Origin: Bacilli bacterium
GTDB taxonomy: Bacteria; Bacillota_I; Bacilli_A; RF39; UBA660
DNA length: 21,184 bases
Reading direction: 5' to 3'
NCBI GenBank assembly: GCA_900758895.1
Contig: CAAETG010000023.1
Coordinates: 1 to 21,184, forward strand
This document shows, piece by piece, positions 1 to 6,955 of the stretch. The translations under genes and the position numbers were made by a program. Position 1 is the stretch's first letter. Every line of letters begins with the position of its first letter. The notes under the pieces are model-generated. The model was not told the origin of the DNA. It did no database searches and was given only the letters and a program-made list of their open reading frames with translations.

Positions 1-27
1 AAAGAAAATACAGATAAAGCAGAATAA
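1..27 (+). CDS. C-terminal end of an upstream gene (partial)
   Basis: The first frame reads eight codons (KENTDKAE) and then TAA. Acidic and lysine-rich tails of this kind are common at protein ends, and the next gene on the same strand starts 74 bases later behind its own promoter. The family cannot be identified from eight residues. It may equally be chance, since no start lies inside the window. Confidence 0.25.
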   Translation, partial: KENTDKAE

Positions 28-55
28 ACAAAAAGTAAAGTTTCCTATTTTTTCC

Positions 56-84
56 TTCATAATTGCCTCTTTATTTGATATAAT
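56..84 (+). promoter_or_regulatory. Sigma-A type promoter of the PDZ-Lon protease gene
   Basis: An extended -10, TGATATAAT, ends at position 84. A weak -35, TTCATA, sits 17 bases upstream of the hexamer. The predicted RNA start is near 91, so the leader would be only about 10 bases, and the ribosome site (AGGTG, 90-94) is almost at its 5' end. Confidence 0.5.
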
Positions 85-101
85 TTATTAGGTGATATAA
101 A

Positions 102-1121
102 TTGTTTACTAAAATATATGAGAAAATAAAAGAATTTATTAAAGAGAATTATAAAGAGTTAATTATTCTACTTGTTGTTGTTTTATTATTTACTATTGAG
201 CTTCCTTATTCTATTTATACACCTGGTGGAGCAGTTGATTTGAATGATCGGATCACAGTTCAAAATGAATATGATAGTGAAGGATCGTTTAATATGGCTT
301 ATGTTTCCATGGTTCGAGGTTCCATTCCTTTTCTTCTTATTTCTTATGTAATTCCTGATTGGGATATTGTGCCAGCTGAAGAGATTACAGCCGAAGGGGA
401 AGATTTGGATGAAATGCTTGAGCGAGAGAAACTTTATATGCAAGAGAGTATGGATGCAGCGATTATTAATGCTTACCAAGCAGCAGGGAAAGAAGTAACG
501 ATTACTGATACTATTAATGAAGTTAGCTACTTAGCGGAAGAAGCAGATACGGATTTGAAAATTGGTGATATTATCTTAGAAGTAAATGGGGAGGCAATTG
601 ATTCTTTAGAAGATTTAAGAAATATTGTAGAAGCTTTAGAAGTAGGAGAAAAAGTAGATTTAATCGTGTCTCGTGATGGAAAAGAACGAGAGTGCTATGC
701 AGTTACTTATGATACCAGTGATGGCGCTAAAATAGGAGTTAGTTTGCTTACTACTTATGAGTATGAAACGGATCCAGAAGTGACAATTACTTCGAAAGCA
801 AGTGAGGCTGGCTCTAGTGGGGGTCTTATGATGAGTTTAACTATTTATAATAAACTAGTGGAAGAAGACATTACTGGCGGTAAGAAGATTGTAGGAACAG
901 GAACGATTGATATCGATGGTAATGTAGGTGAAATTGGGGGAGTTAGATATAAATTAATTGGAGCTGTTAAAAATGATGCTGAAATATTCATGTGTCCAGA
1001 AGAAAATTATGAGGAAGCAAAAAGTGTAGCGGAAGAAAAAGACTATGATATTACTATTATTAGTGTGGCTACTTTTGATGAAGCAATAAAAAAATTAGAA
1101 GAGTTTAACTCATCTAATTAA
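102..1121 (+). CDS. sepM: SepM/YlbL-type membrane PDZ-Lon serine protease
   Basis: Membrane-anchored protease of the SepM/YlbL family, which has one N-terminal membrane segment, a PDZ domain and a C-terminal Lon-type proteolytic domain outside the cytoplasm. Seen here: a short basic N-terminus, a hydrophobic segment at residues 20-38, a PDZ-like stretch at about 142-196, and the Lon catalytic pair, Ser239 in GSSGGLMMSL and Lys284 after GNVGEIGG. Length (339 residues) is normal for the family. Translation starts at TTG, supported by AGGTG eight bases upstream; no ATG is available in frame nearby. In relatives the enzyme cuts secreted or membrane peptides (streptococcal competence peptide, cell-division inhibitor in Bacillus); the substrate here is unknown. 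The last 12 bases overlap the convergent minus-strand gene. Confidence 0.9.
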   Translation: MFTKIYEKIKEFIKENYKELIILLVVVLLFTIELPYSIYTPGGAVDLNDRITVQNEYDSEGSFNMAYVSMVRGSIPFLLISYVIPDWDIVPAEEITAEGEDLDEMLEREKLYMQESMDAAIINAYQAAGKEVTITDTINEVSYLAEEADTDLKIGDIILEVNGEAIDSLEDLRNIVEALEVGEKVDLIVSRDGKERECYAVTYDTSDGAKIGVSLLTTYEYETDPEVTITSKASEAGSSGGLMMSLTIYNKLVEEDITGGKKIVGTGTIDIDGNVGEIGGVRYKLIGAVKNDAEIFMCPEENYEEAKSVAEEKDYDITIISVATFDEAIKKLEEFNSSN

Positions 1122-1892
1122 ATTTTGTAAATTTTCAGGAATGTTTAATTTGGAAGCATTCCTTTTTATTTGTTCTCTATCTAAATTTGGTTTGCGACAT
1201 AATGTTAAAAATTTATTTGCCGTTAATTCGTCTGGTATGGAAAAATAAAGAGGTAATATCATTTTAGAATATTCGATATCACTTGCTAGTGTATTGGCAA
1301 TTTTGGGAACTCTAGTGGGGGAGGTAAATTCACCAAAAGTGATTATTTCCTCTAAAGATTCACTTAATATTTCATCTTCTTTGATATGAAACTCAGTTTC
1401 TTTTGCTTGGGTTAACATGGCATGATCCCAACTTTTTTTTGTTAAAAAGAGCTTTAGTAAAAGATTTATTTCTATTTGATTAAAATGTTCCTCTTCTAAG
1501 TAGTTTATTAAATCATGAAATTCATCTAAACGATTTTTCATCTCACTTATATGATCAGAAGTTATTAATAGTTTATAAAAACATTCTAAGAGAGCAAAAG
1601 TGTGTTTTCGATTTGTAGAAAGAATTAAAGCAAGTGTTTTATTGATTTCACTTTTTAAAGAAGAATACTTCATTTTGGAGAAGACTGCTGCTTTTTCTTG
1701 TCCTTGTGTAATTAATTTTTCTTGCCTTGCTTTTAATTTTTGTTCTAATGGTTGTTCCCAGGGTGGAAATATTAACTTGCCATCGTATTCTATATTCATC
1801 TGAGGAGTGTTTATTCCTTGATCATCAAAACTATTTATTTTTGCTTTATAAAAGTTAATTGTTTTATCTTTTAGGCTTCCGCTAATATACAT
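1110..1892 (-). CDS. Unrecognised helical protein, last gene of the TtcA unit
   Basis: I do not recognise this family. The chosen start (ATG at 1890-1892) gives 260 residues and has AAGAAAGGA nine bases upstream; a longer frame from 1919 would add nine residues (MIMKKGKNN) encoded inside the ribosome site and the end of the TtcA gene. The stop of the TtcA gene is one base away, so the two are almost certainly co-translated. The N-terminus (MYISGSLKDKTINFY) looks compact, followed by a proline-tryptophan patch IFPPWEQP near residue 43, and the rest is predicted helical, Leu/Lys/Glu-rich, with no membrane segment or signal peptide. Probably cytosolic. Function unknown; the context suggests a role linked to RNA modification or simply co-expression. 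A weak GAGTTAAACTC hairpin and T-run follow the stop. Confidence 0.7.
   Translation of the reverse strand: MYISGSLKDKTINFYKAKINSFDDQGINTPQMNIEYDGKLIFPPWEQPLEQKLKARQEKLITQGQEKAAVFSKMKYSSLKSEINKTLALILSTNRKHTFALLECFYKLLITSDHISEMKNRLDEFHDLINYLEEEHFNQIEINLLLKLFLTKKSWDHAMLTQAKETEFHIKEDEILSESLEEIITFGEFTSPTRVPKIANTLASDIEYSKMILPLYFSIPDELTANKFLTLCRKPNLDREQIKRNASKLNIPENLQNLIR
1137..1167 (+). terminator. Rho-independent terminator after the protease gene
   Basis: AGGAATG (1137-1143) pairs with CATTCCT (1157-1163) and is followed by a T-rich stretch. It lies inside the 3' coding end of the convergent minus-strand gene. Confidence 0.5.
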
Positions 1893-1893
1893 A

Positions 1894-2727
1894 TTATTTT
1901 TTCCTTTCTTCATAATCATCTAAGAAAAAGTATTTTTTATTTTCATCTTTATATCCTAATATTTGATTTAAATTGATATTTTCCATACTTTTGAAAATAT
2001 TGTAATCAATATAAGGGTTTTTCTTTCGTAATTCGTTAATTAATTTTTTAATTTCTTTTCTTTTACTTTTTTCTTCGTCTACTTTCTTTTCTTGTGTCAT
2101 TTTACAAGCACAATTTAAAAAGGATAGATGATTATATTTACTCCAAGCGATAATATCATGTTCTTTTATTAAATACATTGGCCTAATTAGTTCTAGTCCA
2201 GGAAAGTGCTCACTATGAAGTTTGGGCATCATAGTTTTAATTTCCGCTCCATAAAACATTGATAATAGATTGGTTTCAATGACATCATCAAAGTGATGAC
2301 CAAGAGCAATTTTGTTACATCCAAGGTCTTTTGCTTTATTATAGAGATGACCTCTTCGCATTCTTGCACACATATAGCAAGGACTTTTATGACCAATTAC
2401 TTCGACAGAGGCAAAAATATCACTTGTAAATATTTCAATTGGTATGTTTAAAAGGCTAGCATTTTCTTTGATTTGATTCAAATGCTTTTTGGTGTAACCA
2501 GGATCCATTACCACAAATGTAGCATCAAAATCTACTTTGCCATGCCTTTTAATTTCTTGAAAACATTTGGCCATTAGGAATGAATCTTTTCCTCCGCTTA
2601 TACATACCATAATGTGATCATGATTTTGAATTAATTCATAATCACGAATGGCTTTTGTAAATTTGCACCATATCTCTTTTCGATATTTTTTTATAATACT
2701 TCTTTCTATTTCTTGATATTTTTCCAT
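1894..2727 (-). CDS. ttcA: TtcA-like PP-loop tRNA 2-thiocytidine synthase
   Basis: PP-loop ATPase of the TtcA group, which adenylates and thiolates cytidine 32 of tRNA using an iron-sulfur cluster. Visible motifs: ATP-binding SGGKDS at residues 44-49; the family's cluster pair CYMC at 117-120 followed by the basic RMRRG; IALGHHFDD at 140-148; and a further cysteine pair at 206 and 208 (CAC), the place where TtcA carries its third cluster ligand. The 277-residue length suits the family. TilS, the other PP-loop family, lacks the CxxC and HHFDD combination. Start: ATG with AAGGAAG upstream, 14 bases after the preceding gene's stop. Middle gene of a three-gene minus-strand unit; both partners are unrecognised. 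The exact nucleoside modified is inferred from family membership. Confidence 0.85.
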   Translation of the reverse strand: MEKYQEIERSIIKKYRKEIWCKFTKAIRDYELIQNHDHIMVCISGGKDSFLMAKCFQEIKRHGKVDFDATFVVMDPGYTKKHLNQIKENASLLNIPIEIFTSDIFASVEVIGHKSPCYMCARMRRGHLYNKAKDLGCNKIALGHHFDDVIETNLLSMFYGAEIKTMMPKLHSEHFPGLELIRPMYLIKEHDIIAWSKYNHLSFLNCACKMTQEKKVDEEKSKRKEIKKLINELRKKNPYIDYNIFKSMENINLNQILGYKDENKKYFFLDDYEERKK

Positions 2728-2741
2728 TTTTAACTTCCTTT

Positions 2742-3296
2742 TTATCTTTTTTTGCTACACAAACTATATAAATAATCATCAAGAGCATTTAAGCGTTTTT
2801 TAAAATTATTTTCTGGTAAACTACTTTGCATTTTTTGGATTGTTGCTGGGTCAATATGCTGATATTGGCGAAAACTTGAATCACTAACTGCGTATTTTAA
2901 ACGGAATTTTAAAATTATGTCTTTTTCTTCTTGGGTATAGATTTCACCTAATTGTTTATATGAAAGAAAGTTTAGACTTGGTCCGCTTAAGTTTGTGATG
3001 AAACTACTTAGCCAAGCTTTTCGTGTTTCTTTGTCTTTTTCTCTTAAAATTTTATCTAATTTTCTTAAATACAATTTTGCTTTAAATAAATTTTTATTTT
3101 TATCATCATAGGTATCTAGTGCTTCATAGTAGATTAAGTATTTGATAGCATTTATTATTATTTTGGGAAGACTTGGATCAGTTAGAGCAATTTCTAGTGA
3201 AGGCTCTTCGATTTTAAAAAGAGTGCTTGCATCTTTTAAAGAAAGACGACATTCTAACATAATTAGGGCATAAATTCTTATTAAAGGTTGTTTCAT
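2742..3296 (-). CDS. Unrecognised small helical protein, first gene of the TtcA unit
   Basis: 184 residues, not recognised. The N-terminal third (IRIYALIMLECRLSLKDAS) followed by a predicted turn and a second helix could form a helix-turn-helix, but I see no diagnostic motif. The remainder is basic and helical with no membrane segment, signal peptide or cysteine cluster. The start ATG has GAGGAAAA upstream. It leads the minus-strand unit and has a convincing promoter 27-55 bases upstream. Its partner genes are the TtcA-like thiolase and another unknown, so a shared role in tRNA or transcription control is possible but only inferred. Confidence 0.7.
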   Translation of the reverse strand: MKQPLIRIYALIMLECRLSLKDASTLFKIEEPSLEIALTDPSLPKIIINAIKYLIYYEALDTYDDKNKNLFKAKLYLRKLDKILREKDKETRKAWLSSFITNLSGPSLNFLSYKQLGEIYTQEEKDIILKFRLKYAVSDSSFRQYQHIDPATIQKMQSSLPENNFKKRLNALDDYLYSLCSKKR

Positions 3297-3322
3297 TTCT
3301 TTTTCCTCGATTCCTGCCGATT

Positions 3323-3351
3323 ATTATAGCTTATTTTACTCTCTTTTGCAA
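3323..3351 (-). promoter_or_regulatory. Promoter of the TtcA unit
   Basis: Reading the minus strand: TTGCAA (3351-3346), 17-base spacer, perfect TATAAT (3328-3323). The predicted start is near 3316, about 20 bases before the first codon. Confidence 0.65.
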
Positions 3352-3427
3352 ATTTTTTAAAAGAATACTTGGATATGAATATATTATTTACTCTCATTTT
3401 CCTCCGAGGTATATAAAAAATAGCAAT

Positions 3428-3453
3428 AAAAAATGCCCATAAATAGGGCATTT
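3428..3453 (-). terminator. Terminator of the tRNA pair
   Basis: On the minus strand an eight-base-pair stem, AAATGCCC with GGGCATTT, encloses a seven-base loop and is followed directly by a run of T. It lies 11 bases past the encoded CCA of tRNA-Leu. Confidence 0.8.
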
Positions 3454-3463
3454 GTTTTCTAAA

Positions 3464-3548
3464 TGGTGCACGTGAAGGGACTCGAACCCCCATGGAATTA
3501 ACCGCTAGATCCTAAGTCTAGTGCGTCTACCAATTCCGCCACACGTGC
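3464..3548 (-). tRNA. tRNA-Leu (anticodon UAG)
   Basis: 85 bases including an encoded CCA end. The acceptor stem is GCACGTG/CACGTGC with discriminator A. The anticodon arm CTAGA-CTTAGGA-TCTAG gives anticodon UAG, reading CUN leucine codons. A long variable arm (GCGGTTAATTCCATG region) marks it as class II, as expected for leucine. The T arm GGGGGTTCGAGTCCC is intact. It follows the CAU tRNA by six bases and shares its promoter. Confidence 0.95.
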
Positions 3549-3554
3549 ATTAGA

Positions 3555-3631
3555 TGGTGGACCTCGTAGGACTCGAACCTACGACCGCCCGGTTATGAGC
3601 CGGATGCTCTAACCAACTGAGCTAGAGGTCC
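3555..3631 (-). tRNA. tRNA with CAU anticodon (Ile2 or elongator Met)
   Basis: 77 bases with encoded CCA. Acceptor GGACCTC/GAGGTCC, D arm GCTCAGTTGGTTAGAGC, anticodon loop CTCATAA (anticodon CAU), T arm CGTAGGTTCGAGTCCTACG. It is not an initiator, because the acceptor starts with a paired G-C. From memory the body resembles Bacillus tRNA-Ile2, whose C34 is changed to lysidine by TilS, more than elongator Met; sequence alone does not settle this. Confidence 0.93.
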
Positions 3632-3649
3632 AAATTCATACGCATTAAC

Positions 3650-3678
3650 AATATATCATTCCTGGAATTTAAAGTCAA
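3650..3678 (-). promoter_or_regulatory. Promoter of the tRNA pair
   Basis: Minus strand: TTGACT (3678-3673), exactly 17 bases, then extended -10 TGATATATT ending at 3650. Predicted start near 3643, a dozen bases before the mature 5' end of the CAU tRNA. Confidence 0.75.
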
Positions 3679-3740
3679 GGCTTTTTCTTGCAGAATTTAA
3701 AAAATATGAGAAAAAAGTTTGTTTTCTTTGATAATACTGT

Positions 3741-3769
3741 TTTACAAGAAAGATTTTAAGTGTTATACT
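3741..3769 (+). promoter_or_regulatory. Promoter of the unknown gene and xer
   Basis: TTTACA, 17 bases, TATACT with an extended TG two bases before the hexamer. Predicted start near 3776, just ahead of the ribosome site AGGAG. Confidence 0.7.
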
Positions 3770-3792
3770 TTTATTGAATAGGAGTGAGACGC

Positions 3793-4260
3793 ATGGAAAA
3801 TAAATATTATTTAGCGGTTGAAGTAAAACCTAAAAATTATTTTCCTATTAATTTATTAGATTTGAAAATAGCAAATCATTTTACGACTACTTCTTTAGAG
3901 GAACTAGATTCTTTTACTTTGAAATTTACAAAAAAAGAAATTATGGATTCGATTAAAGAAGCTAATTTATTGGATGTAAAAGAAGATATGCCTTTGGTTG
4001 TTATTTATTATGAAAATAAGAATACTCGTAAAATAGAAGCTTTTACAAAAGATTATTATTATAATATGTGGGATTTGTTAAAAAATAAATATACAGATAA
4101 AGTATTTATGAATAAAGTGATTAACTTTTTAAATAAAAAGATAACAGAAGAAGAATTAAACAAAATTAAAAATAGTCATACTCTTACTGATTTTTTAAAT
4201 AGTATTGGTTATCTTCCATATCTTGTTCAAAGAAAGTTGTATTTTTATTTATATGAATAG
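3793..4260 (+). CDS. Unrecognised cytosolic protein coupled to xer
   Basis: 155 residues from the ATG that has AGGAG eight bases upstream; a GTG nine bases earlier would overlap that ribosome site. I do not recognise it. It is rich in Lys, Asn, Tyr and Leu, with no signal peptide or membrane segment. A beta-like N-terminus (YYLAVEVKPKNYFPINLLDL) is followed by mixed helical regions and a Tyr-rich stretch (DYYYNMWDLL). The coding end overlaps the recombinase start by eight bases, which implies translational coupling, so the two proteins may act together or share timing. No mobile-element signature is visible. Confidence 0.75.
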   Translation: MENKYYLAVEVKPKNYFPINLLDLKIANHFTTTSLEELDSFTLKFTKKEIMDSIKEANLLDVKEDMPLVVIYYENKNTRKIEAFTKDYYYNMWDLLKNKYTDKVFMNKVINFLNKKITEEELNKIKNSHTLTDFLNSIGYLPYLVQRKLYFYLYE

Positions 4261-5140
4261 CTATGTAAAATCTTTTTCTTCTTATTTAAATTTAGAGCTT
4301 CATTACTCGCCAAGAACAAGTAAAACCTATCAAGAAGCATTAAAAGAATATGAATTATTTTTACAAGAACAGCATCTATCTTTTTTACACATTAGTGTTT
4401 CACAAGCTAATCAGTATAAAGCTTATTTAGTAAAAAAGGGGTATCAAAGTAAAACTTCCTCTTTATACTTAAGTGCTGTTCGTTCTTTTTATCAATATTT
4501 AGTAGAGATCAAAGTATTAGAAACGAATCCCTTTTTAGCTATTCATAATCCTAAAGTAGTGAAAAAATTACCTAATTTTTTAAATCATAGTGAGAGTGAA
4601 GCTTTATTTCAAGAAGGTAAAGAACAAAATGATTTGACGTATCGCAATGCTTTTATTTTAGAATTTTTATATGCAACAGGATTACGAGTAAGTGAACTTT
4701 GTCAAATTAAAATACAAGATATTTTATTTAGTGAACAAAAAATAAAAGTGATGGGAAAAGGAAGAAAAGAGCGAATTATTTTTTATAAAGCGATTAATCA
4801 AAATTTATTTGATACTTATATCAATCAAGTGAGACCACGGATATTAGACGGATTAGAAAGTGATTATTTGTTAGTTAGTAAAACAGGGAAATTAACACCT
4901 CGAAGTGTTGAGAAGATTGTTAAGAATTATGCTTTTCAAAAAAATATTAAAAGTAGAGTTACTCCTCATACGATTCGACATACTTTTGCGACAGATTTAT
5001 TAAATGAAGGAGCAGATATTAGAAGTGTTGGCGAGTTACTTGGGCATGAATCTCTTAGTACAACGCAAATTTATACGCATGTGACATCGGATCGATTAAA
5101 ACAGGTTTATCAAAATACACATCCACGTAATCGTAAATGA
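4253..5140 (+). CDS. XerC/XerD tyrosine recombinase
   Basis: Site-specific tyrosine recombinase that in relatives resolves chromosome dimers at dif. The start chosen is ATG at 4253, giving 295 residues, the normal Xer size; the open frame extends 16 codons further from a TTG, but that part reads through the upstream gene. All six catalytic residues are present: Arg145 (TGLRVSEL), Lys169 (GKGRKER), His239 and Arg242 (HTIRHTFATDL), His265 (LLGHESLSTTQ) and the nucleophile Tyr274 (IYTHV). The N-terminal SAM-like domain (AVRSFYQYLVEIKVLETNPF) is complete. The N-terminal part looks more XerC-like to me, the C-terminal part fits either, so the subtype is left open. The ribosome site is weak, consistent with coupling to the overlapping upstream gene. 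Confidence 0.9.
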   Translation: MNSYVKSFSSYLNLELHYSPRTSKTYQEALKEYELFLQEQHLSFLHISVSQANQYKAYLVKKGYQSKTSSLYLSAVRSFYQYLVEIKVLETNPFLAIHNPKVVKKLPNFLNHSESEALFQEGKEQNDLTYRNAFILEFLYATGLRVSELCQIKIQDILFSEQKIKVMGKGRKERIIFYKAINQNLFDTYINQVRPRILDGLESDYLLVSKTGKLTPRSVEKIVKNYAFQKNIKSRVTPHTIRHTFATDLLNEGADIRSVGELLGHESLSTTQIYTHVTSDRLKQVYQNTHPRNRK

Positions 5141-5143
5141 ATC

Positions 5144-5172
5144 TTGAAAAAAGAATTTATTTTCATTATAAT
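5144..5172 (+). promoter_or_regulatory. Promoter of the lipoprotein gene
   Basis: TTGAAA, 17 bases, perfect TATAAT, starting three bases after the recombinase stop. The predicted RNA start falls about 10 bases before the start codon, inside or beside the ribosome site. Confidence 0.7.
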
Positions 5173-5189
5173 TTAAAAGGAGGGAAGAT

Positions 5190-5930
5190 ATGAAGAAAAG
5201 AAAAATAATAGGAATAGGGGTTGCTCTTTTGTGTCTTGTTGCCCTTGTTGTTTTTGCTAGTTGTTATCAGGCTAGTGATTCTCATTTACGGGTAGAAGGA
5301 GTACGAGTAAGAGTTCCGGAAGGATCTTTGGTAGTAAGTGACTGTGATGAAGAAAATGCCGCTTATTGTAAAAAAGTATTGGAAGTAAATGGGGAAGAAC
5401 AAACATTAGAGTTTGAATTTGTTAATTTTAGAGAAAATGGTTATCCGGATGCCGTAAAGGCTAGTATTAATGGTCATGAATTCTATTTTGAAGATGGGCT
5501 TAAGATAGAAGAAAATGGCAGTTTAGATTATCCAATTTTTTTGAATTTTCAAGTTATCGATGATGTTATTGTATTTACTTATACGGATGGATCACAAGGT
5601 AGAACTACCACTTTATATGCGATTGATACGGAAGGAAATATTGTGTTAGAAGAAAAGGAAATAGATGATGATGACATGGTACTAAAAGATTATACTGAAT
5701 TTATTTGGTATGATGAGAATGTGATCAAAGTATATGCAACTAGAGTAGTAGAAGATGTTAATTATCATGGAGAGAGTGTATGTAATGCCGATGGGGATGA
5801 AGTATTAGAAGCATACTATACCTATACTTATGAAGATGGAAAATTTGAAAAAGAGCAAACAGATGAAGTAACAGCAGATGAATTTATTGAAAATAGAGGA
5901 ATTATTTGTGCTAATAGAGCCGAGGAATAA
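5190..5930 (+). CDS. Probable lipoprotein of unknown function
   Basis: 246 residues. The N-terminus KKRK, a hydrophobic segment at 6-22 and the sequence FASC ending at Cys25 fit a lipoprotein signal, although the -3 position is Phe rather than the usual Leu or Val. The mature part is acidic, Tyr-rich and apparently beta-rich (runs such as TTTLYAIDTEGNIVLEEKE and AYYTYTYEDGKFEKE), with two further cysteine pairs (Cys52/Cys59 and Cys198/Cys240 by rough count) that could form disulfides. No enzymatic motif seen. Start supported by AAAAGGAGGG seven bases upstream. It is monocistronic, with its own promoter and a terminator built on its stop codon. Probably attached to the outer face of the membrane; role unknown. 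Confidence 0.8.
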   Translation: MKKRKIIGIGVALLCLVALVVFASCYQASDSHLRVEGVRVRVPEGSLVVSDCDEENAAYCKKVLEVNGEEQTLEFEFVNFRENGYPDAVKASINGHEFYFEDGLKIEENGSLDYPIFLNFQVIDDVIVFTYTDGSQGRTTTLYAIDTEGNIVLEEKEIDDDDMVLKDYTEFIWYDENVIKVYATRVVEDVNYHGESVCNADGDEVLEAYYTYTYEDGKFEKEQTDEVTADEFIENRGIICANRAEE

Positions 5931-5941
5931 TTCCTTTTTTT
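5923..5941 (+). terminator. Compact terminator enclosing the lipoprotein stop codon
   Basis: AGGAA and TTCCT pair around the loop TAA, which is the stop codon, and a seven-base T run follows. The stem is only five pairs, so strength is uncertain. Confidence 0.5.
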
Positions 5942-6001
5942 CATTTAAAAAAACTTTTTCAAGGCACCTGACACTGTTCGACAAAATTTAGCTTTCTCTT
6001 A

Positions 6002-6010
6002 TGTTATGAT
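6002..6010 (+). promoter_or_regulatory. Extended -10 of the Rpn gene
   Basis: TGTTATGAT 31 bases before the start codon. No -35 at 16-18 bases; the nearest candidate (TCGACA) is 21 bases away within the TTCGACA motif at 5977-5983, which could instead be a binding site. Confidence 0.4.
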
Positions 6011-6041
6011 AGAGTTTAAATTTTAACGAAAGGAGAATTTC

Positions 6042-6860
6042 ATGCAAACGGACACATTTGTTAATTTGACTAATGATATATTATTTAAATATGTCTTTAG
6101 TCATAAAGAAGTAGTTAGTGATTTACTTGCATCTTTTTTTGATTACATTGGCATTCCTAAGAAAATAGTAAAGATCGAAGTATTTAAAGATTATCCTATC
6201 TATGGTAAAAAATTAGAAGACAAACGATTCTTTGGCGATATTGTCGCTATTCTTGATACGGGTGAATTTGTATCGATTGAAATGTATACTAATGAGTTTG
6301 GTAAAGAAGAATACATGAAAAGTGCATCTTACTTATCAAGATTGTTTGGCAATCAGTTAAAAAAGGGTGATACATATAAAAACGCTAAAAAAGTTTATAG
6401 TATTAACTTTATTTTTGGAAATTATGCCAATGAAAACAGGGAAGTAGTAAATGATTATGGTTTCATAAGAAAAGTAAGTAACCCTAACTTAAATAATGAA
6501 TTTATTAATCTGTATCTTGTAAGGCTTGATTTAGTAAGTAAAATGGTATACAATAAAAGTGACAAGAAATTAATAAGGTGGGGTAAATTGATGATATCTG
6601 AAAATATGAGGCAAATGAAGCAAATTGGAAAGGATGATGAAGCAATGGAGCAATCAATCGCATATGTTCAAGAATTTTTAAAAGAAAATGGCACAACATG
6701 GCAAGATAAACTGACTTATGAAAAAAATAAAGGTCGGGATGAAGGGCTAGTTGAAGGTCGTGTTGAAACTGCCAGAAATATGCTTAACGATAATATAGAT
6801 ATTAAAGAAATTTCTAAGTATACCGGTCTAAGTGAAATTGAAATTGAAGCATTAAAATAG
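6042..6860 (+). CDS. Rpn-family PD-(D/E)XK nuclease/putative transposase
   Basis: 272 residues of the Rpn (PDDEXK_2) family, whose members are DNA nucleases that promote RecA-independent recombination and are often labelled transposases. Seen: the typical opening TNDILFKYVFS, the nuclease core with Asp66 (FFGDIVAIL) and Glu80 (VSIEMY), and the characteristic tail of a GRDEGLVEGRVETA repeat-like helix followed by a small helical domain ending TGLSEIEIEALK. The active-site motif normally reads E-x-Q or E-x-K; here residue 82 is Tyr, so activity is doubtful or altered. Good ribosome site GAAAGGAG six bases before ATG. Flanked by terminators on both sides and unrelated in function to its neighbours, so it is probably an acquired accessory gene. 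Confidence 0.85.
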   Translation: MQTDTFVNLTNDILFKYVFSHKEVVSDLLASFFDYIGIPKKIVKIEVFKDYPIYGKKLEDKRFFGDIVAILDTGEFVSIEMYTNEFGKEEYMKSASYLSRLFGNQLKKGDTYKNAKKVYSINFIFGNYANENREVVNDYGFIRKVSNPNLNNEFINLYLVRLDLVSKMVYNKSDKKLIRWGKLMISENMRQMKQIGKDDEAMEQSIAYVQEFLKENGTTWQDKLTYEKNKGRDEGLVEGRVETARNMLNDNIDIKEISKYTGLSEIEIEALK

Positions 6861-6871
6861 TGCTTCTTTTT
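6846..6871 (+). terminator. Terminator of the Rpn gene
   Basis: GAAGCA (6846-6851) pairs with TGCTTC (6861-6866) followed by TTTTT. The stop codon lies in the loop, so the last codons of the gene form one arm. Confidence 0.65.
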
Positions 6872-6910
6872 CAATTGCTGAATACGAAAATCTTATTTCG
6901 TCTTTTTTCG

Positions 6911-6939
6911 TTGCACATTTTTCTTAAATACTTTATAAT
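6911..6939 (+). promoter_or_regulatory. Promoter of tgt
   Basis: Perfect TATAAT at 6934-6939 with a partial -35, TTGCAC, 17 bases upstream. It leaves 16 bases before the GTG start. Confidence 0.55.
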
Positions 6940-6955
6940 TATTTTGGTGGTTGAA

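Noticed and set aside
3293..3397. A 34-codon minus-strand frame with GGAGG before its ATG and a stop overlapping the start of the next gene (ATGA)
   Set aside because: The Shine-Dalgarno is only three bases from the ATG, and the best promoter of the downstream unit lies inside the frame, so it would not be transcribed from it; the extension further upstream is only an antisense reading of the tRNA region.
4205..4252. N-terminal extension of the Xer recombinase from a TTG
   Set aside because: Overlaps the upstream gene deeply and adds 16 residues not found in the family.
6860..6955. N-terminal extension of Tgt
   Set aside because: It would begin inside the preceding terminator and cross the promoter; the Tgt family starts at the residue encoded by 6956.
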